Source: Escherichia whittamii
Lineage (GTDB): Bacteria; Pseudomonadota; Gammaproteobacteria; Enterobacterales; Enterobacteriaceae
DNA: 64,000 bases
Assembly (NCBI RefSeq): GCF_014836715.1
Contig: NZ_JACSQI010000012.1
Span: forward strand, 1-64,000
Direction: 5' to 3'
Under the pieces are notes generated by a model. The model did no database searches. It was not told the origin of the DNA and worked only from the letters and a program-made list of their open reading frames with translations. The position numbers and the translations under genes were made by a program. How positions within the stretch are numbered: position 1 is the first letter of the stretch; the number at the start of each line of letters is the position of its first letter. Shown piece after piece: positions 28,689-38,655 of this stretch.

Positions 28689-30374
28689 GTGAATATAAAC
28701 GTCGCCGAATTGTTAAATGGGAATTACATTCTGTTATTATTCGTGGTCCTCGCGCTTGGACTATGTCTCGGAAAATTACGACTTGGTTCAATCCAACTGG
28801 GTAATTCCATTGGCGTTTTAGTCGTATCGTTACTATTAGGGCAACAACATTTCAGCATTAACACCGACGCGCTTAATCTTGGCTTTATGTTGTTTATTTT
28901 CTGCGTCGGAGTCGAAGCCGGCCCCAACTTTTTTTCCATTTTTTTTCGCGATGGGAAAAATTACCTAATGTTAGCTCTGGTAATGGTTGGCAGTGCGCTG
29001 GCGATCGCCTTAGGGTTGGGTAAGCTGTTTGGCTGGGATATTGGTCTGACGGCCGGTATGTTAGCAGGCTCCATGACTTCAACACCTGTCCTGGTCGGTG
29101 CTGGCGACACATTGCGTCATTCCGGTATGGAAAGCGGACAGCTCTCCACAGCACTGGATAATCTAAGCCTCGGGTATGCATTAACCTATTTAATTGGTCT
29201 GGTGAGTTTAATTGTCGGTGCACGTTATTTACCGAAGTTGCAGCATCAGGATTTACAGACCAGCGCCCAACAAATCGCTCGCGAACGTGGTCTGGACACC
29301 GATGCCAGCCGTAAAGTCTATCTGCCGGTAATTCGCGCCTACCGCGTCGGCCCGGAACTGGTCGCCTGGGCCGACGGCAAAAATCTACGTGAATTGGGTA
29401 TTTATCGTCAAACCGGTTGCTACATTGAACGTATTCGTCGTAACGGGATTCTGGCAAATCCAGACGGTGATGCCGTGCTACAAATGGGCGATGAAATAGC
29501 GTTGGTAGGCTACCCCGACGCCCACGCTCGACTCGATCCCAGCTTCCGTAACGGTAAAGAAGTTTTTGATCGTGACCTTCTCGACATGCGTATCGTCACT
29601 GAAGAAGTTGTTGTCAAAAACCATAACGCTGTCGGTAAACGTCTGGCACAACTGAAGTTGACCGATCACGGTTGCTTCCTTAACCGCGTCATCCGCAGCC
29701 AGATTGAGATGCCAATTGATGACAACGTTGTGCTTAACAAAGGGGATGTTTTGCAGGTGAGCGGCGATGCCCGTCGCGTGAAGACCATTGCTGACCGCAT
29801 CGGCTTTATCTCGATTCACAGCCAGGTCACAGACCTGCTGGCATTCTGCGCGTTCTTTGTTATTGGCCTGATGATCGGGATGATCACCTTCCAGTTCAGT
29901 ACATTTAGTTTCGGCATGGGTAACGCTGCTGGCTTGTTATTCGCCGGCATTATGTTGGGCTTTATGCGCGCTAACCACCCAACCTTCGGTTACATTCCGC
30001 AGGGTGCGTTAAGCATGGTGAAAGAGTTCGGCCTGATGGTATTTATGGCAGGCGTTGGTTTAAGCGCCGGTAGCGGCATTAATAACGGCCTGGGTGCGAT
30101 CGGCGGTCAGATGTTGATTGCCGGATTGATTGTCAGTCTGGTGCCGGTAGTTATCTGTTTCCTGTTTGGTGCCTATGTACTGCGTATGAACCGCGCGCTC
30201 CTGTTCGGTGCGATGATGGGTGCGCGTACCTGTGCTCCGGCAATGGAGATCATCAGCGACACCGCACGCAGTAACATCCCGGCCTTAGGTTATGCGGGCA
30301 CTTATGCAATAGCTAACGTACTGCTGACGCTAGCCGGGACAATCATTGTCATGGTATGGCCAGGACTCGGATAA
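28689..30374 (+). CDS. ybjL: YbjL, AspT-family (AAEx) transporter
   Basis: Inner-membrane protein of 561 residues of the aspartate:alanine exchanger family. The N- and C-terminal halves each contain a membrane domain with a duplicated YidE/YbjL motif ([15 protein letters not shown] near residue 135 and [18 protein letters not shown] near 510). The middle, residues 190-385, holds two RCK_C (TrkA-C) domains, which usually bind small ligands. Substrate of YbjL is not firmly established; glutamate or aspartate export has been suggested. Directly upstream of rybB. Confidence 0.92.
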   Translation: MNINVAELLNGNYILLLFVVLALGLCLGKLRLGSIQLGNSIGVLVVSLLLGQQHFSINTDALNLGFMLFIFCVGVEAGPNFFSIFFRDGKNYLMLALVMVGSALAIALGLGKLFGWDIGLTAGMLAGSMTSTPVLVGAGDTLRHSGMESGQLSTALDNLSLGYALTYLIGLVSLIVGARYLPKLQHQDLQTSAQQIARERGLDTDASRKVYLPVIRAYRVGPELVAWADGKNLRELGIYRQTGCYIERIRRNGILANPDGDAVLQMGDEIALVGYPDAHARLDPSFRNGKEVFDRDLLDMRIVTEEVVVKNHNAVGKRLAQLKLTDHGCFLNRVIRSQIEMPIDDNVVLNKGDVLQVSGDARRVKTIADRIGFISIHSQVTDLLAFCAFFVIGLMIGMITFQFSTFSFGMGNAAGLLFAGIMLGFMRANHPTFGYIPQGALSMVKEFGLMVFMAGVGLSAGSGINNGLGAIGGQMLIAGLIVSLVPVVICFLFGAYVLRMNRALLFGAMMGARTCAPAMEIISDTARSNIPALGYAGTYAIANVLLTLAGTIIVMVWPGLG

Positions 30375-30416
30375 AACTGAAGTTGCCCTGAAAATGAAAT
30401 TTTTTTGTACAATCAC

Positions 30417-30445
30417 CGAACTTTTCTTCGGGGCATCAGTCTTAA
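30417..30445 (+). promoter_or_regulatory. Sigma-E promoter of rybB
   Basis: -35 element CGAACTTTT (30417-30425) and -10 element GTCTTAA (30439-30445), at the spacing expected for RpoE promoters, six bases before the RybB start. RybB is a known sigma-E-dependent sRNA made under envelope stress. Confidence 0.8.
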
Positions 30446-30450
30446 TTAGT

Positions 30451-30529
30451 GCCACTGCTTTTCTTTGATGTCCCCATTTTGTGGAGCCCATCAACCCCGC
30501 CATTTCGGTTCAAGGTTGATGGGTTTTTT
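30451..30529 (+). ncRNA. rybB: RybB small RNA
   Basis: Hfq-dependent sRNA of 79 nt that represses many outer-membrane-protein mRNAs when sigma-E is active. The 5' seed GCCACTGCTTTTCTTTGATG starts at 30451 exactly as I remember from K-12. The 3' end is its own terminator: arms CCCATCAACC (30487-30496) and GGTTGATGGG (30514-30523) followed by six T. On the opposite strand the end of rcdA overlaps the last 20 nt. Confidence 0.95.
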
Positions 30530-31085
30530 GTTGCCTGAAATTTATCTCCTGCCCCGCCACTCGCGCCACCATCTGTAAAATCTCCTCGCGCGTTAGCGGC
30601 TTACGGTCAGTGACAAAATGCAGCGTCATCCCTTCAATAAAAGCATCCAGAGCCCGGGCCGTTCCTGGTTCGAACCATTGTTCGAGCGTTTGCTGACTGC
30701 GCTGCATCCAGTTTTGCATCACTGTTTTTAATAATGGTTTTCGGCTGGCCAGCGCGTAGAGTTGATACATCAACTCCATGTTGTCCGGCGTTGCAACCTG
30801 CGAGCTGTAGATCATGTCTGTTATGGCCTGGCAGGCACCTGAAGCATCACTAACACCGCTAAAAAATGCCTGATATTGCTTAGACATAATCTCTGTAAAA
30901 CTGCTGAACGCCTCCAGCAGCAACTCATCAATTCCTGAAAAATAGTAGGTCATCGACCCTAACGGTACCCCGGCAAGGGTGGCTATTTTACGGTGCGTCA
31001 CGGCATGTATTCCGTAAAGTTTAACCGCCTCAAGAGTGGCCTGGATGATTTTTTCTCGCCGTTGCGGATCATTAGCGCGACGCAT
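30510..31085 (-). CDS. rcdA: RcdA (YbjK), TetR-family regulator of csgD
   Basis: DNA-binding regulator of 191 residues, TetR family; in E. coli RcdA activates csgD and other stress genes. The helix-turn-helix is in residues 25-48 ([20 protein letters not shown] followed by MTYYF). The start at 31085 yields [12 protein letters not shown], the conserved N-terminus. After residue 178 (MVARVAG), where the K-12 protein ends in my memory, it continues [13 protein letters not shown], reading antisense through the RybB terminator; a CAG here would correspond to a TAG stop there. Divergent from ybjJ, with a palindromic operator candidate between them. Confidence 0.92.
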   Translation of the reverse strand: MRRANDPQRREKIIQATLEAVKLYGIHAVTHRKIATLAGVPLGSMTYYFSGIDELLLEAFSSFTEIMSKQYQAFFSGVSDASGACQAITDMIYSSQVATPDNMELMYQLYALASRKPLLKTVMQNWMQRSQQTLEQWFEPGTARALDAFIEGMTLHFVTDRKPLTREEILQMVARVAGQEINFRQQKTHQP

Positions 31086-31105
31086 GTCATTTCCTCTCTG
31101 TACAA

Positions 31106-31125
31106 TTGTGTACAAATGTACACAA
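31106..31125. promoter_or_regulatory. Candidate RcdA operator between rcdA and ybjJ
   Basis: TTGTGTACA (31106-31114) and TGTACACAA (31117-31125) are perfect inverted 9-bp arms separated by AA. Size and symmetry suit a TetR-family dimer, and the site lies in the 83-bp divergent promoter region, so it could control rcdA itself and ybjJ-ybjI. Confidence 0.65.
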
Positions 31126-31168
31126 CCTTGCTAAGGTTGTCTTCCCTCTTCTTTTTCTGACGTGATCT

Positions 31169-32377
31169 ATGACCGTAAATTCTTCACGTAATGCCTTGAA
31201 ACGTCGTACCTGGGCGCTGTTTATGTTCTTCTTTTTGCCGGGCCTTCTAATGGCTTCCTGGGCAACCCGTACGCCCGCTATCCGCGACATTCTTTCTGTC
31301 TCTATCGCCGAAATGGGCGGCGTGCTTTTTGGCCTGTCAATCGGTTCGATGAGCGGTATTCTCTGTTCGGCGTGGTTAGTGAAACGCTTTGGGACGCGTA
31401 ATGTCATCCTGGTCACGATGTCCTGCGCATTGATCGGGATGATGATATTAAGTCTGGCACTCTGGCTGACATCTCCTGTGCTCTTTGCCATCGGGCTTGG
31501 CGTTTTTGGGGCCAGTTTTGGTTCCGCAGAAGTGGCGATAAACGTTGAAGGTGCTGCCGTTGAGCGAGAAATAAATAAAACGGTTTTACCGATGATGCAT
31601 GGCTTCTACAGTCTCGGTACGCTGGCGGGGGCTGGTGTGGGGATGGCGCTGACGGCCTTTGGCGTTCCGGCAACTGTGCACATTTTGCTGGCGGCGCTGG
31701 TGGGTATCGCGCCTATTTATATCGCTATTCAGGCAATCCCTGACGGTACGGGAAAAAATGCTGCCGATGGTACGCAGCATGGTGAAAAAGGAGTTCCTTT
31801 TTATCGCGATATTCAGTTGCTGTTAATTGGTGTCGTGGTGCTGGCAATGGCTTTCGCAGAAGGTTCTGCCAACGACTGGTTACCCTTATTAATGGTTGAT
31901 GGCCACGGATTTAGCCCCACGTCCGGCTCATTGATATACGCAGGTTTCACATTGGGGATGACCGTTGGACGTTTTACCGGCGGCTGGTTCATAGACCATT
32001 ACAGCCGCGTTGCCGTGGTACGTGCCAGTGCGCTCATGGGTGCGTTGGGTATCGGGCTGATTATTTTTGTTGATAGCACCTGGGTCGCTGGGGTGTCTGT
32101 CGTTCTTTGGGGACTGGGGGCTTCTCTGGGCTTCCCGCTGACCATTTCAGCCGCCAGTGATACCGGCCCCGATGCGCCGACCCGTGTCAGCGTAGTGGCA
32201 ACGACCGGTTATCTGGCTTTCCTCGTCGGGCCTCCACTTCTGGGCTATCTCGGCGAACATTATGGATTACGTAGTGCAATGCTGGTTGTACTGGCGCTGG
32301 TTATTCTCGCGGCTATTGTCGCGAAGGCCGTCGCCAAACCCGATACCAAAACGCAGACGGCGATGGAGAATAGTTGA
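31169..32377 (+). CDS. ybjJ: YbjJ, MFS transporter
   Basis: Major-facilitator protein of 402 residues with about 12 membrane helices. [19 protein letters not shown] is the MFS loop 8-9 motif. Substrate unknown. The stop overlaps the ybjI start by one base (TGATG), so the transporter and a sugar-phosphatase-type enzyme are made together. Divergent from rcdA, whose product may control it. Confidence 0.9.
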   Translation: MTVNSSRNALKRRTWALFMFFFLPGLLMASWATRTPAIRDILSVSIAEMGGVLFGLSIGSMSGILCSAWLVKRFGTRNVILVTMSCALIGMMILSLALWLTSPVLFAIGLGVFGASFGSAEVAINVEGAAVEREINKTVLPMMHGFYSLGTLAGAGVGMALTAFGVPATVHILLAALVGIAPIYIAIQAIPDGTGKNAADGTQHGEKGVPFYRDIQLLLIGVVVLAMAFAEGSANDWLPLLMVDGHGFSPTSGSLIYAGFTLGMTVGRFTGGWFIDHYSRVAVVRASALMGALGIGLIIFVDSTWVAGVSVVLWGLGASLGFPLTISAASDTGPDAPTRVSVVATTGYLAFLVGPPLLGYLGEHYGLRSAMLVVLALVILAAIVAKAVAKPDTKTQTAMENS

Positions 32378-33192
32378 TGAGCATTAAATTAATTGCGGTA
32401 GACATGGATGGTACTTTCTTAAGCGATCAAAAAACCTATAACCGCGAGCGGTTTATGGCCCAGTATCAGCAGATGAAAGCACAAGGGATTCGTTTTGTCG
32501 TCGCCAGCGGGAATCAATATTATCAGTTGATCTCTTTCTTCCCCGAAATTGCCGATGAAATTGCCTTTGTGGCAGAAAACGGCGGTTGGGTAGTGAGCGA
32601 AGGCAAAGATGTTTTTAATGGCGAGCTGTCGAAAGATGCATTTACCACTGTCGTGAAACATTTACTGACGCGCCCGGAAGTGGAAATTATTGCCTGCGGA
32701 AAAAATAGCGCCTATACCCTCAAAAAATATGACGATGCCATGAAAACTGTGGCGGAAATGTATTATCACCGTCTGGAATACGTCGATAGCTTTGACAACT
32801 TAGAAGATATCTTCTTTAAGTTTGGCCTGAATCTTTCCGATGAACTGATTCCGCAAGTGCAAAAAGCATTACATGAAGCCATCGGCGATATTATGGTGCC
32901 AGTGCATACCGGCAACGGCAGCATCGATCTAATCATCCCTGGCGTACATAAAGCCAATGGCCTACGTCAACTCCAGAAATTATGGGGAATAGACGACAGC
33001 GAAGTAGTGGTCTTTGGCGATGGCGGTAACGATATTGAGATGCTGCGCCAGGCAGGGTTCAGCTTCGCAATGGAAAATGCCGGCAGTGCGGTTGTTGCAG
33101 CAGCGAAATTTCGTGCAGGTTCCAATAACCGTGAAGGCGTACTGGACGTGATCGATAAAGTTCTTAAACACGAAGCGCCATTTAATCAATAA
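32377..33192 (+). CDS. ybjI: YbjI, HAD-superfamily (Cof-type) phosphatase
   Basis: Hydrolase of 271 residues of HAD subclass IIB. Motif I is VDMDGTF (nucleophile D9), motif II VASGN, motif III lysine in the HKANGLRQL region, and motif IV GDGGNDIEML. In E. coli YbjI dephosphorylates FMN among other substrates. Translationally coupled to ybjJ. It is a close paralogue of YbiV, whose gene begins at the end of this window. Confidence 0.94.
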   Translation: MSIKLIAVDMDGTFLSDQKTYNRERFMAQYQQMKAQGIRFVVASGNQYYQLISFFPEIADEIAFVAENGGWVVSEGKDVFNGELSKDAFTTVVKHLLTRPEVEIIACGKNSAYTLKKYDDAMKTVAEMYYHRLEYVDSFDNLEDIFFKFGLNLSDELIPQVQKALHEAIGDIMVPVHTGNGSIDLIIPGVHKANGLRQLQKLWGIDDSEVVVFGDGGNDIEMLRQAGFSFAMENAGSAVVAAAKFRAGSNNREGVLDVIDKVLKHEAPFNQ

Positions 33193-33276
33193 AACGGCAG
33201 CACGCCCGGCAACACAACGCCTGCATGAAGGCTGCATAATTCGCAGAAATTAACTCACCGGATTATTTCAGGCGAA

Positions 33277-33561
33277 ATGATTATGAAGAATTATGTTTTG
33301 CTGGGCGCGTTTCTCATGAGTTTTGCGGGTGCAACGATGGCGCAAAGTGTTACCGTCGATGTGCCGAGTGGATACAAAGTGGTTGTGGTACCTGATTCTG
33401 TCAGCGTTCCGCAAGCCGTCAGCGTTACTACCGTGCCGCAAACCGTCTATGTGGCCCCGACTCCCGCTCCGGCTTACCGTCCGCATCCGTATGTTCGTCA
33501 CCTTGCCAGCGTTGGCGAAGGGATGGTTATCGAACATCAGATCGATGACCATCACCATTAA
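33277..33561 (+). CDS. ybjH: YbjH, small periplasmic protein
   Basis: Protein of 94 residues with a signal peptide ending ATMAQS (cleavage after AxA), then a valine- and proline-rich mature part (VDVPSGYKVVVVPDSVSVPQAV, PAPAYRPHP) and a histidine-rich end, DDHHH. No known function. The start may be the ATG at 33277 or the ATG two codons later. Followed at once by a strong bidirectional terminator. Confidence 0.85.
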   Translation: MIMKNYVLLGAFLMSFAGATMAQSVTVDVPSGYKVVVVPDSVSVPQAVSVTTVPQTVYVAPTPAPAYRPHPYVRHLASVGEGMVIEHQIDDHHH

Positions 33562-33565
33562 TTCG

Positions 33566-33603
33566 AAAATGCCTGATTGCATTGTGCAATCAGGCATTTT
33601 TTT
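33566..33603. terminator. Bidirectional terminator ybjH/mdfA
   Basis: Perfect 16-bp arms from AAAATGCCTGATTGCA (33566-33581) and its reverse complement (33585-33600) around a three-base loop, with T-runs on both strands. It separates the convergent ybjH and mdfA. Confidence 0.92.
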
Positions 33604-34834
33604 AACCTTCGTGTGAATTTCCTACCTGTTTATCTTTTAGAAAAATAAACATCAGCAGCAGCCACAAAATTCCGTTGGCAAGATTGAAGAGATTAAACAG
33701 ACCGTTGCCACCGTTCAGATACGCGTGTTTACTGATCTCAATACCGACAGTGAAAATCAGCATTTGCAACATCCCCATTGCCGCCGAGACAGTACCTTTA
33801 CTCATATCGCTAGCAAACAGCGTCAGACGCACCAACCCCGCATTCGCCAGGCCAATGCCAAAAGCATAAATACTTAACCCGGCGGTCATCCACAAATACG
33901 CGTGCGATGAGATGACCGTTGCCACAGCGGCAACCAGCAGACCAGTCATAATCGGCCAACCACCCATAATGATCAGCGAACGTACGGTGCGACGCGAGGT
34001 CAGCCGCGCCAGCAGTAAGTTCCCCGCAATTAATGCGCCGAAAATGGGTACTTGCAGCAAACCATATTCATAGCTGCTCAACTGCTCGCCGGTTATGATG
34101 ATAATCGGCGACTGGGCAATCCACGCCAGCAACGGCAGACTGACAAATCCCAGTGCCAACGCCCCCGCAACAAAGCGACCATTCATCAACACCAGTTTGT
34201 AGTCACGCCCAAGCTCTTTCAGCGACAATTTCTCGCCAATACGCGTAGCGGTTTCTGGCATGGCACGTTGCAGGCCGAAGAAGGAGATAGTTGCCAACGC
34301 GGCAAATAATACAAACATCCCTTCCCAGGGCAGCACATGGATCCACGCCGCCCCCACCAGTGGGCCGAGTAGCGGAGCAATCAGCGCCACGTTCGCCATC
34401 AGCGCGGTGATCTTGATACAAACCGCCTCTTCGAAGGATTCCTGAATCGCGGCATAACCTACAGCGCCAATGAAACAGAGGCTTATACCCTGCAAGAAGC
34501 GCAACAGCGTGAATTGTTCAATGTTTTGCGCCAGTAAAATCGCCAGACAAGTGATGATAAACCACACTACGCCCGCCAGCATCACCGGACGGCGACCAAT
34601 ACGATCCGACAATGGCCCCAGCAGCCACTGTAAAAACATCCCACCCGCCAGGTACGCGGTCATCGAGGTAGGAACCCAATCAATGCCCGCCTGGTACTGT
34701 TCCACCACGGCCAACATACCGGGCTGAATCATATCGTTACCGATATAAGTTGAGAATTCGTAGAGCACCAGACAGAGAGGGAAAAGTAATGCCTGACGTC
34801 CGAGTCTGGCACCATTAGCTAATCTATTTTGCAT
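33602..34834 (-). CDS. mdfA: MdfA (Cmr), multidrug/proton antiporter
   Basis: MFS exporter of 410 residues and 12 helices; exports chloramphenicol, cationic dyes and other drugs and contributes to alkaline-pH tolerance. The key membrane acidic residues E26 and D34 are present in [16 protein letters not shown], and R112 lies in LLRFLQGIS. Monocistronic; the divergent ybjG is 285 bp away. Confidence 0.96.
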   Translation of the reverse strand: MQNRLANGARLGRQALLFPLCLVLYEFSTYIGNDMIQPGMLAVVEQYQAGIDWVPTSMTAYLAGGMFLQWLLGPLSDRIGRRPVMLAGVVWFIITCLAILLAQNIEQFTLLRFLQGISLCFIGAVGYAAIQESFEEAVCIKITALMANVALIAPLLGPLVGAAWIHVLPWEGMFVLFAALATISFFGLQRAMPETATRIGEKLSLKELGRDYKLVLMNGRFVAGALALGFVSLPLLAWIAQSPIIIITGEQLSSYEYGLLQVPIFGALIAGNLLLARLTSRRTVRSLIIMGGWPIMTGLLVAAVATVISSHAYLWMTAGLSIYAFGIGLANAGLVRLTLFASDMSKGTVSAAMGMLQMLIFTVGIEISKHAYLNGGNGLFNLFNLANGILWLLLMFIFLKDKQVGNSHEG

Positions 34835-35119
34835 GCAATTTCTTCGCCATTAATAATCGCGCAAAGTTTAATAAAAGCGCGGCTAACGAGAAAGCAATTT
34901 TTGCCCCTGAAACCGCCGTTAAGCACATTCTTACATTAATCGGCGTTTAGACTCTCTTTTTTTAAGCTTTATTTAACTACCGCGCGTTACCATTACTTAA
35001 TGTAATACGGGCCACTTATGAGAAATAAGACGATGCCGCTTTACCCTGTTTAACATGCACCTTATTCTCACCGCCTTGCCTGACGGCTCTCCATTAAACA
35101 CCTTATGAGTCTGGAAGTT
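34835..35119. other. Divergent promoter region mdfA/ybjG
   Basis: 285 bp of AT-rich DNA without a gene. It must carry both promoters. No operator motif was clear enough to name. Confidence 0.4.
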
Positions 35120-35716
35120 ATGCTGGAAAATCTCAATTACTCATTATTCTCTCTAATTAACGCCACGCCAGATTCTTCTCCGTGGATGATCTCGTTGGCG
35201 ATTTTTATTGCCAAAGATTTGATTACCGTGGTGCCGCTACTGACCGGGGTACTTTGGCTGTGGGGGCGTACGGCGCAACGGCAGGTAGTGATAAAAATGG
35301 CGATCGCGCTGGCAGTCAGCCTGGTGGTTTCCTGGGGGATGGGTCACTTATTTCCACACGACCGCCCGTTTGTCGAGAATATCGGCTATAACTTCCTGCA
35401 CCATGCGGCAGATGACTCTTTCCCGAGCGATCACGGCACGGTGATCTTCACCTTCGCTCTGGCATTTTTAATCTGGCATCGTTTGTGGTCCGGATCGCTT
35501 CTCATGGCGCTGGCCGTAATTATTGCCTGGTCGCGGGTCTACCTTGGCGTCCACTGGCCACTGGATATGCTTGGTGGATTGTTGGCGGGAATGATTGGTT
35601 GCCTTAGCGCGCATATTATCTGGCAAGCTGTGGGGACAATGCTCTACCAGCGACTGCAATCGTGGTATCGCTTCTGCTTCGCCTTACCGATCCGTAAAGG
35701 CTGGGTACGTGGCTGA
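35120..35716 (+). CDS. ybjG: YbjG, undecaprenyl-pyrophosphate phosphatase (PAP2 family)
   Basis: Inner-membrane phosphatase of 198 residues that recycles undecaprenyl pyrophosphate; its loss with BacA and PgpB is lethal in E. coli and its overexpression gives bacitracin resistance. PAP2 motifs: HDRPF, PSDHG (SFPSDHGTV) and SRVYLGVHWPLD, with the catalytic histidine in the last two. I prefer the ATG at 35120; an ATG at 35105 would add MSLEV, and neither has a strong ribosome site. Confidence 0.93.
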   Translation: MLENLNYSLFSLINATPDSSPWMISLAIFIAKDLITVVPLLTGVLWLWGRTAQRQVVIKMAIALAVSLVVSWGMGHLFPHDRPFVENIGYNFLHHAADDSFPSDHGTVIFTFALAFLIWHRLWSGSLLMALAVIIAWSRVYLGVHWPLDMLGGLLAGMIGCLSAHIIWQAVGTMLYQRLQSWYRFCFALPIRKGWVRG

Positions 35717-35773
35717 TTTCGGATAAAACGTGTAATATCAGGCGGCTCGCTTCAATAACTATTCAGAGGGAAT

Positions 35774-36532
35774 ATGGAAACACGTCGCGAAGAGCGTATC
35801 GGGCAATTACTCCAGGAATTAAAACGCAGCGATAAGTTGCATCTGAAGGACGCCGCCGCCCTACTTGGGGTTTCAGAGATGACGATTCGTCGCGACTTGA
35901 ATAACAACAGCGCCCCCGTCGTATTACTCGGCGGCTATATCGTTCTCGAACCACGCAGCGCCAGCCATTACCTGCTAAGTGACCAAAAATCCCGTCTGGT
36001 GGAAGAAAAACGCCGCGCCGCAAAACTGGCCGCAACGTTGGTAGAACCCGATCAGACCCTCTTTTTTGACTGTGGCACCACTACGCCCTGGATTATTGAA
36101 GCGATTGATAATGAAATCCCTTTCACCGCCGTTTGTTATTCACTGAATACCTTTCTGGCGCTGCAAGAGAAACCACACTGCCGGGCGTTTCTGAGCGGTG
36201 GTGAATTTCACGCCAGCAACGCCATTTTCAAACCTATCGATTTTCAACAAACGCTGAATAATTTTTGTCCGGATATCGCTTTTTATTCCGCTGCGGGTGT
36301 GCATATCAAAAAAGGCGCAACCTGTTTTAATATTGAAGAGTTGCCGGTAAAACACTGGGCCATGTCGATGGCGCAAAAGCATGTGCTGGTTGTCGACCAC
36401 AGTAAGTTTGGTAAGGTACGTCCGGCGCGCATGGGCGACCTGAAACGCTTTGATATCGTAGTGAGCGATTGTTGTCCGGAAGATGAGTATGTGAAGTACG
36501 CGCAAACGCAGCGCATTAAGTTAATGTATTAA
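35774..36532 (+). CDS. deoR: DeoR, deoxyribonucleoside operon repressor
   Basis: Repressor of 252 residues that controls deoCABD, nupG and tsx, induced by deoxyribose-5-phosphate. HTH near residues 22-45: LKDAAALLGVSEMTIRRDL. The C-terminal sugar-phosphate-binding domain has LFFDCGTTT and FDIVVSDC. RBS CAGAGGGAAT precedes the ATG. A short inverted repeat (36542) follows the stop. Confidence 0.97.
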   Translation: METRREERIGQLLQELKRSDKLHLKDAAALLGVSEMTIRRDLNNNSAPVVLLGGYIVLEPRSASHYLLSDQKSRLVEEKRRAAKLAATLVEPDQTLFFDCGTTTPWIIEAIDNEIPFTAVCYSLNTFLALQEKPHCRAFLSGGEFHASNAIFKPIDFQQTLNNFCPDIAFYSAAGVHIKKGATCFNIEELPVKHWAMSMAQKHVLVVDHSKFGKVRPARMGDLKRFDIVVSDCCPEDEYVKYAQTQRIKLMY

Positions 36533-36541
36533 CTAAGCATC

Positions 36542-36569
36542 ACCGGATGACGTCTACGCGCCATCCGGT
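36542..36569. terminator. REP-like hairpin between deoR and dacC
   Basis: Arms ACCGGATG (36542-36549) and CATCCGGT (36562-36569) with CGTC-containing loop, resembling a degenerate REP. It lies between the convergent deoR and dacC stops and probably marks both 3' ends. Confidence 0.5.
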
Positions 36570-36579
36570 CAACTAAAGA

Positions 36580-37782
36580 TTAAGAGAACCAGCTGCCAAA
36601 CCACTGATGGAATTTCATCATCACGAAATCCCACATCCGACCAAAGAATCCACCCTCTTCTACATTCTCCATTACGATTAACGGACGCTGTTCAATAGAC
36701 TTGCCATTAAGCTGGAAATCAATGGTTCCGACAACCTGCCCTTTTTTCAGTGGTGCGGTGAGCTGCGGTTCCGTTAATGTATAACTGGCTTTCAGGTTTT
36801 TCAGTTGTCCGCGCGGAATAGTCACCGATCCGCCTTCGCCAGCACCGAGATTCACTTCGCTCTTATCGCCAAACCAGACTCGCTGGGTCACAAAGGTGGC
36901 ATCAGGTTTAATTGGTGTCACGGTTTCAAAGAAACGGAAGCCCCAGGTGAGCAACTTTTCGGACTCATTAAAACGGATACGATCGGTTTTCGCTCCCAGT
37001 ACAACAGAGATCAAACGCATGTCGCCCTGGGTCGCGGAGGCCACCAGGTTGTAACCGGCACCTGCCGTAGTACCGGTCTTCATGCCATCGACATTGACAT
37101 TACTACTCCATAGCAGACGGTTACGGTTAGGCTGGCGAATCTTGTTGAAGGTAAATTCCTTCTCTTTATGAATGGCATACTCTTCCGGTACATCGTGGAT
37201 TAACGCTTTGCCCAGCAAAGCCATATCGCGCGCGGTACTGAACTGCCCCGGTGCGTCGAGGCCGTGCACCGTCTGGAAGGTGGTGTTGGTCAGGCCCAAT
37301 TTTTTAGCATAACCATTCATCAAACCAATAAATGACTCCTGACTGCCCGCAACGTAATCAGCCAGCGCAATACAGGCGTCATTACCGGACTGAATGATCA
37401 CGCCTTTGTTTAAATCGGCCACCGAAACCTGATCGCCCGGTTTAAGGAACATCACCGACGAACCACGCAGCGCCGGATTGCCCGTTGCCCAGGCATCTTT
37501 ACCGACCGTCACCATATCGGTGAGTTTAATCTTATCGGCCTTGAGCGCCTGCCCAACCACATAGCTGGTCATAATTTTGGTCAGACTGGCTGGGTCAAGT
37601 TTCTCATCCGCATTGCCTTCTGCCAGCACTTTACCGCTGGCGTAATCCATTAAAATCCATGCACGCGCATCCACGCTCGGCGCGTCCACGGTTTGTTCAG
37701 CTGCGAATGCCGTTGGGGCAAAAAGGAATAAAAATGCAGAACCCGCTGTAAAACCACGAAGGAGAGAGGAGAATTGCGTCAT
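36580..37782 (-). CDS. dacC: DacC, D-alanyl-D-alanine carboxypeptidase (PBP6a)
   Basis: Periplasmic penicillin-binding protein 6 of 400 residues that trims the terminal D-alanine of peptidoglycan pentapeptides. Signal peptide ends APTAFAAEQ. Catalytic motifs: S66-L-T-K69, SGN (SGNDACIA) and KTG (MKTGTTAG). The C-terminal amphipathic helix, [22 protein letters not shown] (here [18 protein letters not shown]), anchors it to the inner membrane. Start at 37782; a longer reading from 37803 adds seven residues before the signal peptide. Confidence 0.97.
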   Translation of the reverse strand: MTQFSSLLRGFTAGSAFLFLFAPTAFAAEQTVDAPSVDARAWILMDYASGKVLAEGNADEKLDPASLTKIMTSYVVGQALKADKIKLTDMVTVGKDAWATGNPALRGSSVMFLKPGDQVSVADLNKGVIIQSGNDACIALADYVAGSQESFIGLMNGYAKKLGLTNTTFQTVHGLDAPGQFSTARDMALLGKALIHDVPEEYAIHKEKEFTFNKIRQPNRNRLLWSSNVNVDGMKTGTTAGAGYNLVASATQGDMRLISVVLGAKTDRIRFNESEKLLTWGFRFFETVTPIKPDATFVTQRVWFGDKSEVNLGAGEGGSVTIPRGQLKNLKASYTLTEPQLTAPLKKGQVVGTIDFQLNGKSIEQRPLIVMENVEEGGFFGRMWDFVMMKFHQWFGSWFS

Positions 37783-38028
37783 AAATGCCACCCGAGTATC
37801 CATTCAAAAAAAATACGTTATATCGCCGTATGATAAGTTCGGTGATTAATAACGCACACACAAACTTAAAGAAACCGTAAGTTGGTAAAGTTTTTAAAGT
37901 TTATGCAATATCCCGCCGCTTCGCTGCTTCTGGCGTCATTTTTTTGCCAACTGTTGCTTAAAAGTTAACTTTACTTCACCATCGGAATCCTGTTCAGCCT
38001 GTGGCTGCCTGTGTAAAAAGGGGTGAGT

Positions 38029-38655
38029 ATGATTACGCTGTGGGGTCGGAATAATTCAACCAACGTAAAAAAAGTGTTGCTGACGCTCGAAGAACTGGAT
38101 CTACCTTATGAGCAAATTCTCGCGGGCCGTGAGTTTGGGGTAAACCATGACGCCGACTTTCTGGCGATGAATCCCAACGGGCTGGTGCCACTGTTGCGTG
38201 ACGACGAAAGTGATTTAATTCTCTGGGAGTCGAACGCCATTGTCCGCTACCTGGCAGCACAGTACGGGCAAAACCGCTTGTGGATTGACTCGCCAGCACG
38301 TCGCGCAGAAGCGGAAAAATGGATGGACTGGGCAAACCAGACGCTTAGTAATGCCCATCGCGGGATCCTGATGGGATTAGTCAGAACACCGCCTGAAGAG
38401 CGTGACCAGGCAGCCATTGATGCCAGTTGCAAGGAATGCGACGCCTTGTTTGCCCTTCTTGATGCGGAACTGGCAAAAGTGAAATGGTTCTCTGGTGATA
38501 AATTTGGCGTGGGTGATATCGCTATTGCACCGTTTATCTACAATTTGTTTAACGTCGGTCTGACCTGGACACCGCGTCCCAATCTGGAACGCTGGTATCA
38601 ACAGCTCACCGAACGCCCCGCAGTACGTAAAGTGGTGATGATCCCCGTTAGCTAA
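38029..38655 (+). CDS. gstB: GstB, glutathione S-transferase
   Basis: Cytoplasmic GST of 208 residues (formerly YliJ), active on bromoacetate and some other electrophiles. Thioredoxin-like N-terminal domain ([17 protein letters not shown], then NPNGLVPLL and [11 protein letters not shown], the GSH site) and all-helical C-terminal domain. The ATG at 38029 follows GGGGTGAG; a GTG at 38023 is in frame but lies in the ribosome site. Its end overlaps the convergent yliI by four bases. Confidence 0.95.
   Translation: MITLWGRNNSTNVKKVLLTLEELDLPYEQILAGREFGVNHDADFLAMNPNGLVPLLRDDESDLILWESNAIVRYLAAQYGQNRLWIDSPARRAEAEKWMDWANQTLSNAHRGILMGLVRTPPEERDQAAIDASCKECDALFALLDAELAKVKWFSGDKFGVGDIAIAPFIYNLFNVGLTWTPRPNLERWYQQLTERPAVRKVVMIPVS

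Noticed and set aside
30487..30529. Terminator hairpin of ybjL
   Set aside because: It is the 3' end of RybB, whose own sigma-E promoter lies between; ybjL may still use it by read-through.
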